Below are positions 1-12,888 of a stretch of 64,000 nt of DNA, piece by piece. This stretch comes from Atrichornis clamosus (lineage: Eukaryota; Chordata; Aves; Passeriformes; Menuridae), in NCBI GenBank assembly GCA_013400975.1, contig WBMZ01005386.1, positions 62,001 through 126,000 of the forward strand. Reading direction: 5' to 3'. A program made the translations under genes and the position numbers. The notes under the pieces are model-generated. The model did no database searches. It worked only from the letters and a program-made list of their open reading frames with translations, and was not told the origin of the DNA. Numbering within the stretch: the first letter of the stretch is position 1; each line of letters begins with the position of its first letter.

Positions 1-3000
1 CACAGGCCAGTGCACAGGGGATAAGGATGCAAAGTTGACACAGCAGGTAAAAGATGAGATATCACAAGAGTCATAAGCCACTTCCACAAAAGAGGAAATG
101 CTAAAAAGTTTTAGCGTTTCCATACGCAGAACAAATCAAGTCATGTAGCAATGTAAAAAAGATGTTTACATCTAATGCTATTTACCTTAGAAGTTAATGG
201 GATCACATTGTTTATGTTAACAAACTGATTACCATGAATTCACTCAAAAGGCATAAAAGTGTGTGAAGAGATACCTCTTCAAATTCAGTATTTCCTCATG
301 GTTCCAGCTACTTACATTTAAATAGATGACAGTGGCTTGCTACTGACTTTTACTGGGGTGACCTCAAATTCACCATGCTAACAGAAACAGTCAAATAAGA
401 AACAATATTTTCTTTTAAAAAGCCATATAAATTAAATTTGAGTTCTTTTTTATGTTTTAGGTTGAACAATTTTAATTACATTTTTAGTACATAAAAGTTG
501 ATATGGAAACCGTTCCACAAGTTGTTTGGAACATTCAGTTTTCCGATCTACGTAAATGTAGGGGAAAAAGTGAAGTGCACACCCTGAAATAATGTGGCAT
601 TAGAGACAGATTATCTACATCCTTTAGCATTAAACAGACAATTTCCTCAACAGAGAAACCTCATGAAGTGATTATGATACTGCAGCTCCAAAGTTGCAGT
701 CAGCACCTGCTAAACAACCTCTTTATTTTAATCACCTATATTCAGACTTTGGACAAATCAAAAATACATGTCTTTTAAACAGCTGTCAACAAGAACAGAA
801 TAAGTTTTACACTGTCCTAAATAAAACATGCAATCACCACAGATTAAGCTGCATATTTACTACAGTACTGATATTATGGAGATATTAGATATCAATTAGA
901 TGTTAGATTAGAAGAAAACACACAGAAAATACCAAACAATCATGAAACCTGCTTCTCAGGCAGTAACAGAAGGGGCATCCTGACACTACAGTTGTCTTTG
1001 CTGATTAAAATACCATGGGAAACGTACAGACCTTTTTTTTAAGGTTTTGTTACAAAACGCTTCTCTTTCATAGAATTGTACTAAGGTGCTATCTCTAAAA
1101 CATTTTGGGACATTTCAGAAACTCCATTAATATTTCTTAACCTGATTTTTCTATCAACTTTTTCTAAAAACTTAGAAGCCAGAATCTTTCATTCTAGCAG
1201 CCTTCATTTCATATTCTCTAACGTAGATGTAAAGCATCACTGAGGTGGGACAATGTGGGAAGTTTATCTGCAGATCCTAACACTTTCATATTCAAAGTCC
1301 TACAAGTCCCCAGAGATACTAATATTTTCCTACTTTCTCCCAACACTTTTAAACGAGGGCCCGATTCCTGAGCCAAATAAATCTGTCTGGGCTCTATCTA
1401 ATGCACACTGCAGAAAACATCCTACATAAGAGATGGGGACCCTTGTACACTAATATAGACTGCACAATCCAGTTACTTAAAATGGTCCCCGCACCAGAAC
1501 ACAGATGCTCCAGTTAAGGATAAAAGAAAAAGAAAATCTTCATAAGACGAATTCCTCCTTCTCTTAAGAGACTGGAGAAGAGCTCAATGCAAGGAATGCA
1601 ATGATTCTGAACTAATTTTGCTCCCATATTCGCAGTAAAGTCTGCCAGGGGCATCCCTGCTTTTAAGCCAGTCTAAATCACTCAGCCACATACTACACAG
1701 ACAATACAGGCATACGATATAGAAGCAATTGCAGTTTACCTCCAATGACATGATATGGGGGAGCAATCAGCTGATCTTGAATTTATTTCAAGTGTGAAAC
1801 TCATTCTCACTAAGAAACAAGATTTAATTTTGACATTGTAACAGCAAGTAGTTGGAAGCACCACAGAGACTGAGAAAAATCATATTAAGGATTTTGCTCC
1901 ATACAAGCTTCAACCCAGAAAATATAACTGCACAAGGCATTCTCTGGAGAACCAGGTTTTCAGAAGGCTGCACCTAAAATCCAGAGAATCAATGCAGCTG
2001 GAAATGGAAAATTTAGGAAATGGTCAACGAAACAAAGCAAATCCAAAACAAAAAGGTTAAGACCTTCTTAGTATTTTTAAGTAGTTTGAAAGGTTATATG
2101 CAAGTATATCAACAGGAAATATAATACAGTGCAAATAGCAGGTAAAATGAAAAAATTAAGTAGAAGACAAAAAGTGTTTAAAAGCTGATCAACATTTTAA
2201 GAAAAAATTCCAAAAGCAAGTTACAAAGATTGGAAAAAATGCCCAGTAAAGTTAAAAGAAAACACCAGCAAATGAAAAATGAAATCTGGATTCAATAAAA
2301 TAGCTAGTGTAATACCAGGTCAAAAAGGCAAGGGACACAATTTCAGAGCAGGGAAATCATAGTCCCTGTCTATACAGAGGCCCTACTGAGACAATCATCT
2401 TAACAAAGCTAACTTCACACAAGAGAAAAATCAAACAGATCATAAGTGGTAGGGAGAGAGCTATAAAGAGCCTGGTACCATCATGTGTCTATAATTCCAG
2501 GCCTCATTATTCAAAAGGTGGTGAGGAATTGAAAACAGCACCGACAGAGCAACAGGACTGAAGGTGGGCTTGAATATATTGCTATGGAAAACAGCAAAAC
2601 ATTGAAAGAGACAGCCTTCAAATTACTAGCAACAGAATTACATGATACCATGCCATCACACTTGCTTCCCTCTTGGCACCACCATGTCCAATGCTTTGAC
2701 TTACAGGTGGACTTTGGCAAACAAGAGGACAGTCAGGAATAACAAGCTTCCAAAGCTCCTAAAGGTGTAATTATCATAGCTCTTGACTGGTGTGAGTAGT
2801 GGGGCAGAATTATGGCAAAAAATTAGGATTCTCCAGGAAAAAACTTTTAATCCAATGAACATGAAATTTCCCTTAGGAACAAAAGCCGCCTTCACCCCTC
2901 TAGTCAGGGCTTGCCTTACTAGTTGTGGAATAAAGACCCAAGAAACAAGGTAGCACCATCCCTTCAGATTTTTCTCCATGGTCTTTCCCAAACACAAGGA

Positions 3001-6000
3001 TACTGATAGTTTGCAGCCCTACTGCTCCTCTATGAGAGAATGGGATGACCCCAGATCTGAGAGCCAGGCTTTGGCTCTTTACCCTCTGCATGGAGCGGGA
3101 TACAGCAGAGGACAGCCAGGGACCACAATAAGACCAAGTCCTGATTATTGTCCAAGTACTCCTCATAACAGAAGTGTGCAGCAGCTTGATGCACAGTTTT
3201 GGAGAACAGGCTTTCCTTATTCCTAAGACATTATCAGCAGCATTTAGCATGCTTACAAACAGGTATAATTTTGCCCTAGCAATCATTTCAGTTTATCCTG
3301 TATTCTAGGAACTTTCAGAGGTTAAGTTGCAGAACCAAGTAATGAATTGTGTCTGTAAACACTCATTTAAGCAATCCAATTAACCTAGTGTTGTGTGTAC
3401 AAAGAGTCAGCAGATGTGAATGGAAGGTTTGGCTGACTTCAAATATTTTAAATAAAATTGTTATCTGGAGCTGAACAATGTTGAATGATGCTAGCACGGT
3501 ACTTTAACTTTCAAAAGAACCCAGTAAGCTTGTCTGACCGCCACTGATAGAACAGCACATGATACTACAAGAACTATTAGTAAGCTACTTCTTGGAAATT
3601 AATGATAGGCACAATTAACAGACAAGTCCTAGTTCTCACAAGTGCCATTAAATACACATCATTTTCGACTTGCCACTACTTGCACCTCCCATAACAATTA
3701 TTCTCAATTTATTTTCATCTGTTCCATAAAAAATGATTGCTTCTGCTTTACCTAATCCTCCACTTACATCAACCCTATTGTTCGTTTCCTTCCCTTTCAT
3801 CTTCTCCACATTAATTCTCCACATTGCTTTTGATCTAGCTTTTTGTTTCCCTTTTTCCCCTACAGATTCTTCCTGATGAAGGATTTACAGCCCTAATGTT
3901 CATCTGACATGTATGGCGATATTTTATTGATTTGCTACACTATCTATTAGTTCTGTATAATGAACAGTATTATACAAAACACAAGATGGGTTGCCTATGT
4001 CTGCATCTTGGATCTAAAAAAATCAGTTTAACTGAACTTGAAAAATGCCCCATTTTATCAGTAAATATTCATATTTCATTATAATTGGAGCAGCATATGC
4101 AAGGACCAGCCAGAGAAAACAAACATTTCCTCCTCACTGTCCAAAGAATTACTCTTTGCCATAGTGGCAAGCCAAGTAAATAGAATAATTGCAATTTTCA
4201 CTGCTGCTAAATAAGAAATGGAAAACCTCTCCAGGAACTGTTCTGCAGGGCTGTAATAAATGCCCACAGAAACAAGCTAAACTACATTATTCATTCCCCT
4301 ACAGAAAGGACAGTTTTTTTAAAACTGGAAAGACTTCAAGAAGTGGAACAGCTGATTTTAGCTGATATAAACCGTAAGTTGTATTATAAATAGTTGCCAT
4401 ATTCAATTTTTAAGGGGGAAAATGGCATTTTAGTTCAGGCAACTCTTAAAACTTAATGCTAAACAAGTATAAGTTTCATGTCCATAAATTAACAGTAATA
4501 GCCAAGTATATGAACTGCTAAAAAACGATTTTACTTAGCACGTTTTACTTATTGGAAGACCATATCACCTAAGTTAAATTTTGTGTTTACTCACTTGTGT
4601 CAAAACCAATCACTGGGCAAAATCTCCAAGCAATCGCAGAAGCCAGGGCCAAGGCTCCCTTTCTTCCAGCCTCGCAGCCCCACGGCCATCCCACAACTAT
4701 GTTCTTCCTCAGGGATTTGGACTCTGGCCTCGCAAATCTTGAATTCCTCACTGCACCAGTAAAGCTTCAACAAAAGAAGGGCTTTAATCACTTCCCACTA
4801 CATGCAACTGGCAGGTGGGAGAGTGGCTGCTGGCTCTCGTGCTGAACTCAACACTAGTAGTATTTGTTAGTCTAAAGGAGACACGTACAGAACAGCCACG
4901 CCACCGTTTGTCTGCAGCAATAGGTAGGAGAGGGATTCCAGTGCTTCAGGCCAGGCATGATACATCAAAGGTTAATCCTGGATTTTGATGAAAGACCCCC
5001 AGGAATTAAAGATCAGCATACTATCTACATACAACGGAGTTGTATGAACAACTCTTGTCGGAACAACTGACTTCTACAGAAGAATAAGGATGGTTTTTTG
5101 GTTTGCACAGGGAATCATTTGCCATGTTTATTATCACACAGGCATCCAAGATTAAGGCAATACTAGACAAGTTTAGAGAACTAAGCTCAAGTGTCCTCCT
5201 TCCACCCCAGCTACTGGCTAGGGACAGTCAAACGCTCCTTCTTTAAGGAAAACTGAAAAATACTTCACTAAGGGAAAAATATCCAAAATACAGGTTTTAG
5301 GTCTCTTCATCTTCTCTTTTACCTGTAAGAGCTATTTTCATGAAAACAGAGCCTCTGCCGTTAGCCATACACTTCACCTCTCCTAACCCACAAACTGAGC
5401 TCTCCCCATAACATGAGCACTTTGTGTCTGCCTTACAAGGACTTGGCAACGGCACCATTTGGTAGATAAAATTGGCCACAGCAAGGTTATTGCCTAACCT
5501 CTGGTTCAGTGTTTTGCAGGCATCTTAAAAAAAAGCTTTGGTGAAGGAGTGTAGAAGAAGTAACTTCAATGTATAGACTAAAACAATGTCTGTTGTCTTT
5601 CTAGTTCATAGATGGTAGAGCAGAAAACTTAATCAGTAAGCTCAGGGATACTTAGGAACAATAACAGGAAAAATCCTTCAGCACAGACAACTGAAGTTGA
5701 CAAAAAAGCCTCTTTGTTCTGCTCTAAAAATGACCCAGGAAGCAAAACCTGTCTACCTATCTATACTGTTTTCAAAGCAATCATACCCATTACTGCCAGC
5801 TATGAAGTCTGACACACGTAGACACCTCTGACCGTTCATAGGTGAAGTGTCTAGGAAAGGTCAAAATACCTAGAACAAACAACAAGACCAGCTGTCAAAT
5901 CCCTAAATGCATAATGAAATGCTAAAATTCTAACACTGAATTTTTATAACTACATAAAGACGACACAATAAAGAAAATCAGGTATATTTTATTTTCTCAG

Positions 6001-6529
6001 TAGTCTCAAAAATTTTTTGGCACATTCCTGAATAATCATTCTAGGAAAACTGAATTCAGACAAGCTCATTCTGCAATAATAGACTCCATGAGCTGGAGGA
6101 CACATCATTGGGGTTTACTGCTAACTCCCATTCTCTACAATGAACAATCTCTACTTTTTCCACCAAAATAACTTAAAATATGAGGAGTTTTTTAAGTTAT
6201 AGAAGACTCCTACTCTGCATTACAGGACCAGTGGCCTACAAAATAATTAAAGCTTGTTAATAAACTGTAATTACCTGGCTGTGCATTGATCTTCACTGTG
6301 GGGAGTTTCCTTGTTATAACCACAACAAAGGTGGTGTCTAATGATAGTAATGGCAAGCAGGAATGGGAAAAATTAATATTCAGAATTAACAAAAAGAATC
6401 TCTCAAAATACCTGGAGCTTGGTGGTGAACTTTCTGTCCAAGAAGACGCCAGTTATTGCATTAAGTTTACAGGCCTTCTGTTTGTTAATAACTGCAACAT
6501 TTGATTATTATGCAGTTTTGCACATCTCT

Positions 6530-6561
6530 TTACAGAAGTCTACTATCTTACAGAAGTCTAC
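6530..6561. repeat. 14 bp direct repeat, period 18
   Basis: TTACAGAAGTCTAC occurs at 6,530-6,543 and 6,548-6,561, separated by four bases. Probably a replication-slippage duplication. Confidence 0.85.
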
Positions 6562-8222
6562 ATTTATCTTTCTACCCATGGACTCAGGATTGTTCAGATT
6601 GAATTAGCTTTGATGCCATTAAGAGTGAGGCCCTGGGCACTGATATTCTCTGATAGAAAGAATTTCAACCACCTCACAATGAAAACTTTTCACACATTTT
6701 TCTTCTGTGCAGCCAGATAATGTAAAACAAAGGAGAGATCTCTCTTTTCAAATTCTCCAATTCTTTCACAGTATCAAGCCATTACACCACTAGCTACTTA
6801 GAAAAAAAAAAATTCACAATATTGATACATTAGTATTACATTTCATATATGTGCCAATTTTTTCATCTTCACACATTTTGTTTTCGGACAAAAGACAGCA
6901 GAACTGTCCTATAAGTGATAGAAATTGAACATACTTTCAGTAAAGACACATTCTGTATCTATACTCTTGCTGAAGGCATTAGTTCAGCTAATAAAGCTCA
7001 AAACTGCAAAATGCTCCTTACTATTATGTTGTATAGAAAGGAACCTTATGTCTTCAGCAGCAGAGAAGTACTGAATAAAACAGCTCAACTAAACATAAAA
7101 GAGGGGTTTGAAGTACTTTTCTCACCTAGTTAACCTAGTTGTGGATTAGGAGAATGTCAAGATGGAGTAATTTCAATAGGAGCCCTGGTTTATCTGTTGC
7201 TGTGACTTTGAATTGTGAGGAAATGGGGACTATCTGGAATTAATCAATCCCTTTATATGATTCCAAATAGGTGTGATTCCACACCTATTTACTGATGCTT
7301 TTATTTCCCCTTGCAGTGCATCCTGCTTTATAATAGCCCTAAAAACGAAATCTATATTTTGTTCATTGTAGGACCGGCGCAGCCGAACATGGTTGAATTG
7401 AGATGTGGAACAGGTGTCTACCACAGTGGTAGTTTTAGGAGAAAATATGTGAAGATCTTACAAGTTGTTGCCAGAATTACCACAATTACAGGCATAGTAA
7501 AAGACAGTGTTCCGACTCAAAGGGTATATCTTTACTCCATTTCCCAGATTTCCTGTTACAAATAAAACAGATTTCTTTTAATTTGGCAGCCAGCGCTTCA
7601 AGAGTAACTTTGACAGTTACACAATCACTTGCACTGGAGTCTGCCAGTCCTCCATTCCCCTGGAAGCAAAGCACTTTCTCTCTTGTCAAGCTTCCAAAGG
7701 CTTAAGATTTGACTGAATGCAGCCACAACAGTGTTCCAGTCCCCTTAATTCAATTTCTCAGAGCAGAATTCACTTGCCAGCTTGACGTGTGAATAGTTCA
7801 TAGCCAGGAGATTTCTCGCCATGAGAAAGTGTCCCTTGCCCTTCCTTGAAATTATGACTTCATTTACATAGAAGCTGCTGCTGTGTTGTTCAACACGGTA
7901 GGAGCATACTTTTCTACAAAAAAAGTTTCTGAGACTTGATAATGACAGTGTGGTGTCCATCAACCCAAACCAGACATAGCTGCCTTTCTGAACTGGCTTG
8001 AGCCACGTTCTCTTCACAGGGCCGCCTGCCTTCCTAACATAAAAAGCTGGCAGCTCTTGCTACACATTCACTATGGTTTCAGCCCCTAGATGATGAAAAG
8101 GATCTCCAGTAAACTCACTACTAGGAAAGGTGGAAGAGAAAAAGGAGGAGTTTCCAACTTACTCTGAGAGAACCTATTTCTTCTTGTTCCCTGGACTCAA
8201 CCCAGACCAGAGTAGGGGGTGT

Positions 8223-8377
8223 CGAGTACAATGTGCTCTTCACACTCAACGGGCTCTTTGCTTTTCTACACGCACTGAGACATGTGAACGCGGACATTAG
8301 GCAGGCAGGCACCAGCCGCCAGACGAGCTCCTTCAGTCATGAGGATGGATCTCATCTTTGGCACAGAGACTGCAACG
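8223..8377. other. Local CpG cluster in intron
   Basis: About eight CpG dinucleotides fall within roughly 155 bp, against sparse CpG in the surrounding intron. The block is too short for a standard CpG island and has no recognisable TATA box or exon. Confidence 0.6.
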
Positions 8378-9821
8378 TACACTCCCTACAAGCAATTTAA
8401 AATATTATAATTGACTTTTCCATTGTCACTCATGAATCTGGGTAGAATTGAAAAAAGATGGTAACTCAGGCATACTTTAACTAAAGTAGACATTGTATAT
8501 ACTTTTCCATATGGAATTTCACAGTTACTACAAGACCTCGCACGTTGAAGCATTCTAGGGAAAGAAAGAACAGTTCATTTCTGTGGGGAGACATTTTGGG
8601 CAGGCTTTTCCTACAGGACAAGTGTGTTTCCGATCCATGAAGGAACCAGTGTCAGATAATCAGCAGTTCCTCAGTGAGGAGACACGATGGTATCATTAGA
8701 ATTCTTCTACCAATCAGCAACTAATGACCAATTAAAAGAACATTTAAATACTTTCTCATGCAATTAAAACCATTGATCACCCACTTCCAGTAAAACTGCT
8801 AACATTATAAAGTTGCATGTACCACGCATGTACAATGCAAGAATTTTATAGCTTTCCATGATCCGAACAAGTCATTTCATTGTGTTAGATCTGATACCTC
8901 AACTGTCAATAGCTCACATCTGTAAAAGCTGCATTTCCTCTGTCATGCAACCTAATGTAGAATGATCTAATAAAGCCATATTATTGCTAAATTTACAGAA
9001 AAAAACCAAAAGCCTCAATCCCAGAAAAATAAAAATTATGTCTTATCCCATCCCGAGAGCTGAAAACCCACTTTTTTAAAGTAAGATATACCACTACCAC
9101 AACTATTTTTTAGCCCTGGATGTATGCAATCAAAATGGAGTTTATCCCTCCTATTTTAAATAGAAATGCCTTACACTGGAACACGGAAAAGAAACATTCT
9201 AGTTTCCCAAAGCAAACTGTGCTCATGATAAGGTTTCCATAGAAGTTAAAGGACAGCATGGAGCTCAAGGCAGGATTCCTACAGCACTGAAGCTCAAGGT
9301 TATCTAAACCCAAGAGATTGCTTACACAAAACATATGTCCTTAAGAAAGGCCAAAAGGAACAACCAGGATAAAAAGAAAGGAAAGAATGCCAAAAAATCA
9401 GTTCTCCCTGAGAGATTTAAGATACTATGAAAAAATATCTTAATAATGATAAATTTTTTCAATAATGGGCCAAAATATCATTAAATACAATGCATATATT
9501 TATATAAGTGTGCACTTAAAAGCATATAACAAAAATGTAAAGATGAGAGTGTGGTTATTCATGCAAATATCACACAAGCATCAGGGTGTAACATAAGCAC
9601 AAAGAGAATGATCCCATCATTTCTTTCTTGCAAAACATGTAGTAGCTTTACCATTAACAAAAAATTAAATGATTTAACATTTAGAAGAAGCCAGACAGGT
9701 CCATCCTGCCCTAATGGCCACCACATAAGGATGCCATTGATTAAAGGAGTCCTTGTCTACATAACCCATTTCATTCCTTCCAATCCAGCAGCCCAAGCCA
9801 AGACGGCTCCTTGCACAGGTG

Positions 9822-9900
9822 AAGACCACCACTGAGTGGTCTTTATCTATGCCTTAGCATAGCTTTACCATAAAGCCTTAGCAAAGCTCTACGTAGAGCT
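9822..9900. repeat. Cluster of four short inverted repeats
   Basis: Four short inverted repeats sit side by side: an 8 bp stem AAGACCAC/GTGGTCTT (9,822-9,829 and 9,836-9,843); a 6 bp stem CTATGC/GCATAG with loop CTTA (9,847-9,862); a 6 bp stem GCTTTA/TAAAGC with loop CCA (9,862-9,876); and a perfect 16 bp palindrome AGCTCTACGTAGAGCT (9,885-9,900). A 14-base word GCCTTAGCATAGCT (9,851) recurs with one change at 9,875, so part of this is a diverged 24 bp duplication. No known RNA family is recognised. Confidence 0.8.
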
Positions 9901-11887
9901 CTCCTTGTGTGTGATTTAGCAGAAAATAATGAACACCCTCTCTGTAAAAAAAAGAGTTGTATAAACATCACCATAACACACAGGCCTTTACTCTGTATAT
10001 ACAACATCCTTAAGCTTGGGAATAGACATTTTATCTTTGTCAATGTTCCAAAAATTAATTATGTCTAAAAGGAAGTATACACCAATTAAATGAATGTGTC
10101 TTTATTTTTTTAAGCCAAGCAAATATTTAAAGCCTTCAGTGTCAGAGGATAACAATACACAGTATTGGCATTACAAGAGTTTTTCAAATTATAAAAGGCA
10201 GTGTGGGAAAAAATATCAAGATACCTGTTGGGGAAGATGACAAACAGCATTAAAGGCTGGCAAACTCAGCTGGAGACAAAGGGTACCTTACAGGTGAAAG
10301 GCTCAGACATCTCTTTTACTGCCAATGTTAATTAATATTCTACATGCTTTGCACAGATTGGGTTTTAATGCCAGTACTTCAAGAAAAAATTTAACACAAT
10401 TAAGATATACTCTGAGATTATCTGAAGTAATGAAGCTGTATTTAAATCATATTGTTCCAAAAGTTAACACTGCCTTTTATTTACACTTCAGAAATTAGTT
10501 GGCGATAAGACAAAACTGAAAAATTTGCACTGAGCTTTCTTCAGGACTGCCACCAATGAGAGGAACCACTGATGCAGGTTCAGAGATGAATCACTGTGTT
10601 CCAGTGAAAATGCAACACAGGCTGGTGTTGTTTTACAACAAACCAAAACAAACCAACCAATAATAGTTTAATTGAAAAATCCAAAATTTGTCATGTGGTT
10701 TAAAACAATTATTGCTTTAATTTTTTTAAAGATAATTAATCTTAAATAAGAAAATACATTATCAGATTTTGAAGAAATAATACAACATGTCAGCCCATTT
10801 TGGTTTTAATTCTGATCTAGAGAAGATGAATAGAACATGCTTTAAAATTCTAATTTTAAGTACTGAAATATGTTGGTAATTAGGAAGGCATACAACAGAG
10901 ATGAAATATAACCTCAAAGACCAAATAAGAATTTATACTCTGAAGTCATTTCATCTCTTAATCACTCCAGCTAACTGTACCAGAAGTAAACTTGCTAAAA
11001 TGATAAACTAATGGAGACCATTAAAAAAATTCCAGCTGAAGAATATCTACAGAAATAGTCAGGCAGATCTTGGAAAGCAGATTAATAGTCCCAAATGACT
11101 GAAAAATACCAGAGTTGTGTGTAATGTTGAACATACTTCTGTTCCTACTGACATTTTCGAAACGATTTCCCACCTATTCTGGAAAGCATTACTAATGTTG
11201 AATTTTCTGGGACACACCCATAGCTATTGAACCAGCTTCTGTTGGGAATGTGAATTGTTCAACAGGTTCAAAAGATCCCACTCTGCAATACTCCTAAAAG
11301 CATTAATTCTTATAGCCATATAGCACTTCAGTTGTTTCAAGCACATTTTTACAAAGCAAAACTACAACTCATGAATTGGGATTTATGACATAAACTACAA
11401 TAAAACAAGTACTGAGTACTCAGAGTCTACATGGTCAGCCTGAGCAACTCTAAATCACCAGTGGTTCACTTTCGATTGCAGATGTAACCCACATAAGGGG
11501 CCAACATGACTTGATCTCATTGCAGACTTTGGCTGCATACATTGACAGAGAGATTGATTGTGACTGACAAGGACCATCCCTCAGCCCTTTCCCCTCTGCT
11601 TCTATTAACTCACCTATTTCTGAGTTTTCCTTTGTCAAGGAGAGGAAAAATCCATTAGCTGTGTAAAGCTAAAGCTTTTTTATCTTAAGAGTTGCTGCTC
11701 TCTTTCGCAGGGGACTTCTATTCTGGCTGGTTTTGTTCTTCATCTGTTTAACTGTTAAACAAAAGAGGCCCAAGCTTCCAGTTTTCTGAGATTTGGATAT
11801 ACTATCTATCTCTATCCTGCTCTTCATTTATTGCTGTTTATTTTTAGATAATAAAATCAGTCTTCATTTTTGCTTACTGCATATTAA

Positions 11888-12022
11888 ATGTTCAAGGCCG
11901 GGATGGATGGGGCTTTGAGCAACCTGATCCAGTGCAAGGTGTCCTTGCCCATGACAAGGGTGGGTTTCTGTGTGTGTGGAACTCTATCTTTAAATGCACT
12001 TTCCAAGCCAACCATTCTGTAT
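11888..12022 (+). repeat. CR1 LINE terminal fragment (about 135 bp)
   Basis: The sequence AAGGCCGGGATGGATGGGGC, then TTTGAGCAACCTGATCCAG, AAGGTGTCCTTGCCCATGAC and a diverged end reading GGAACTCTATCTTTAAATGC then TTCCAAGCCAACCATTCTGT, follows the last part of CR1 in order. A TG-rich insertion (about 11,967-11,977) breaks it. An 80-codon plus-strand frame starting here is an artefact of the repeat. Confidence 0.88.
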
Positions 12023-12784
12023 TTTTATTTTGATGATTTGCCATCAATGCAGCTTTCCTTCGACAGTTTAGATGATAAAACTAATTCAAAAGACCCTAAG
12101 TTACTCAAAATTATGTTTGTTATAAATTAACAGTATGTAAAGCTCATCATCATCAAAATAAAGATCCCATTTTAACCAAACACCCTTTTCATTAAGCTAC
12201 TTCCCTCCTCTGCTATCAGCTAGGAGAAAATATTAAATTAAAACAGGATAAACTGTGCATGCAAACTAGTCTGTTACCATCAAACAGCTGGGCTGCTCCA
12301 ACAACAACAAAGAGGTCACTGTGTGAAAATACACAGCCATTACAGCAATAAAGGAAACAGCTGATAGAGGTTAGGTGGTGGAAACAAGAGGGCAGCCACA
12401 ACAGAAAGACAAGGAGCACAGGCGAAGCAGAGGAAGAGCCTGCCAAAAGGCAAGGGGCTGGGACATGACTACAGCTTGAGGGGGAAGGGAAGAGCCCTAG
12501 TGCCAAAGTTGTTCAACTCCTCCCACCACCACTGCATTTTCAGCTTCTTATAACTAAGATGGACTCTATTTAGGCTGAACAGTCATTCAAAAGTTATTTC
12601 AGAAAGGGAAATTTCAGAGAGAAATATGCAGCTATTTCTGACACAGAACAAAAAATACATTTTTGGCCAGATTATTAAATTTTATTGATTTTTTTATGAA
12701 AGGCTGAAACATCTCCTTTAGAACAGAGGCTTGAAAATCTCCTGGGAAGCAAAACAGTTGGAATGCACCTCTGCCGTTCTCCTG

Positions 12785-12850
12785 CAAGCTGTATAACTTT
12801 GGACAAGTTCTATGCATTTCAAAAAGCAAACCCTATCTATATCTGTAGGT
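12785..12850 (+). repeat. Possible MIR-type core relic
   Basis: CAAGCTGTATAACTTTGGAC then AAGTTCTATGCATTTC matches the MIR core word order (agctgtgtgaccttgggcaagtcac), followed by a stretch ending ATCTGTAGG. It lies directly before the TTC-rich direct repeat at 12,850. Support is limited to this one segment. Confidence 0.33.
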
Positions 12851-12888
12851 CTTCTTCTAAAGAAGATTCTTCTTCTAAAAGATTCTTC
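12850..12888. repeat. TTC-rich direct repeat, period 18
   Basis: TCTTCTTCTAAA occurs at 12,850 and again at 12,868, followed by a third partial GATTCTTC. It is a minor local duplication. Confidence 0.85.

Noticed and set aside
2900..3286. 128-codon minus-strand frame at 2.9-3.3 kb
   Set aside because: No domain, splice context or repeat family could be recognised, and the opposite strand is also open for 82 codons over the same DNA.
5297..5479. 60-codon minus-strand Cys-containing frame considered as an exon
   Set aside because: It does not match PCCA and no good splice sites flank it.
7745..8017. 90-codon minus-strand frame considered as a further PCCA exon
   Set aside because: The peptide bears no resemblance to the expected remaining BT or biotinyl domain residues and the splice phases do not fit.
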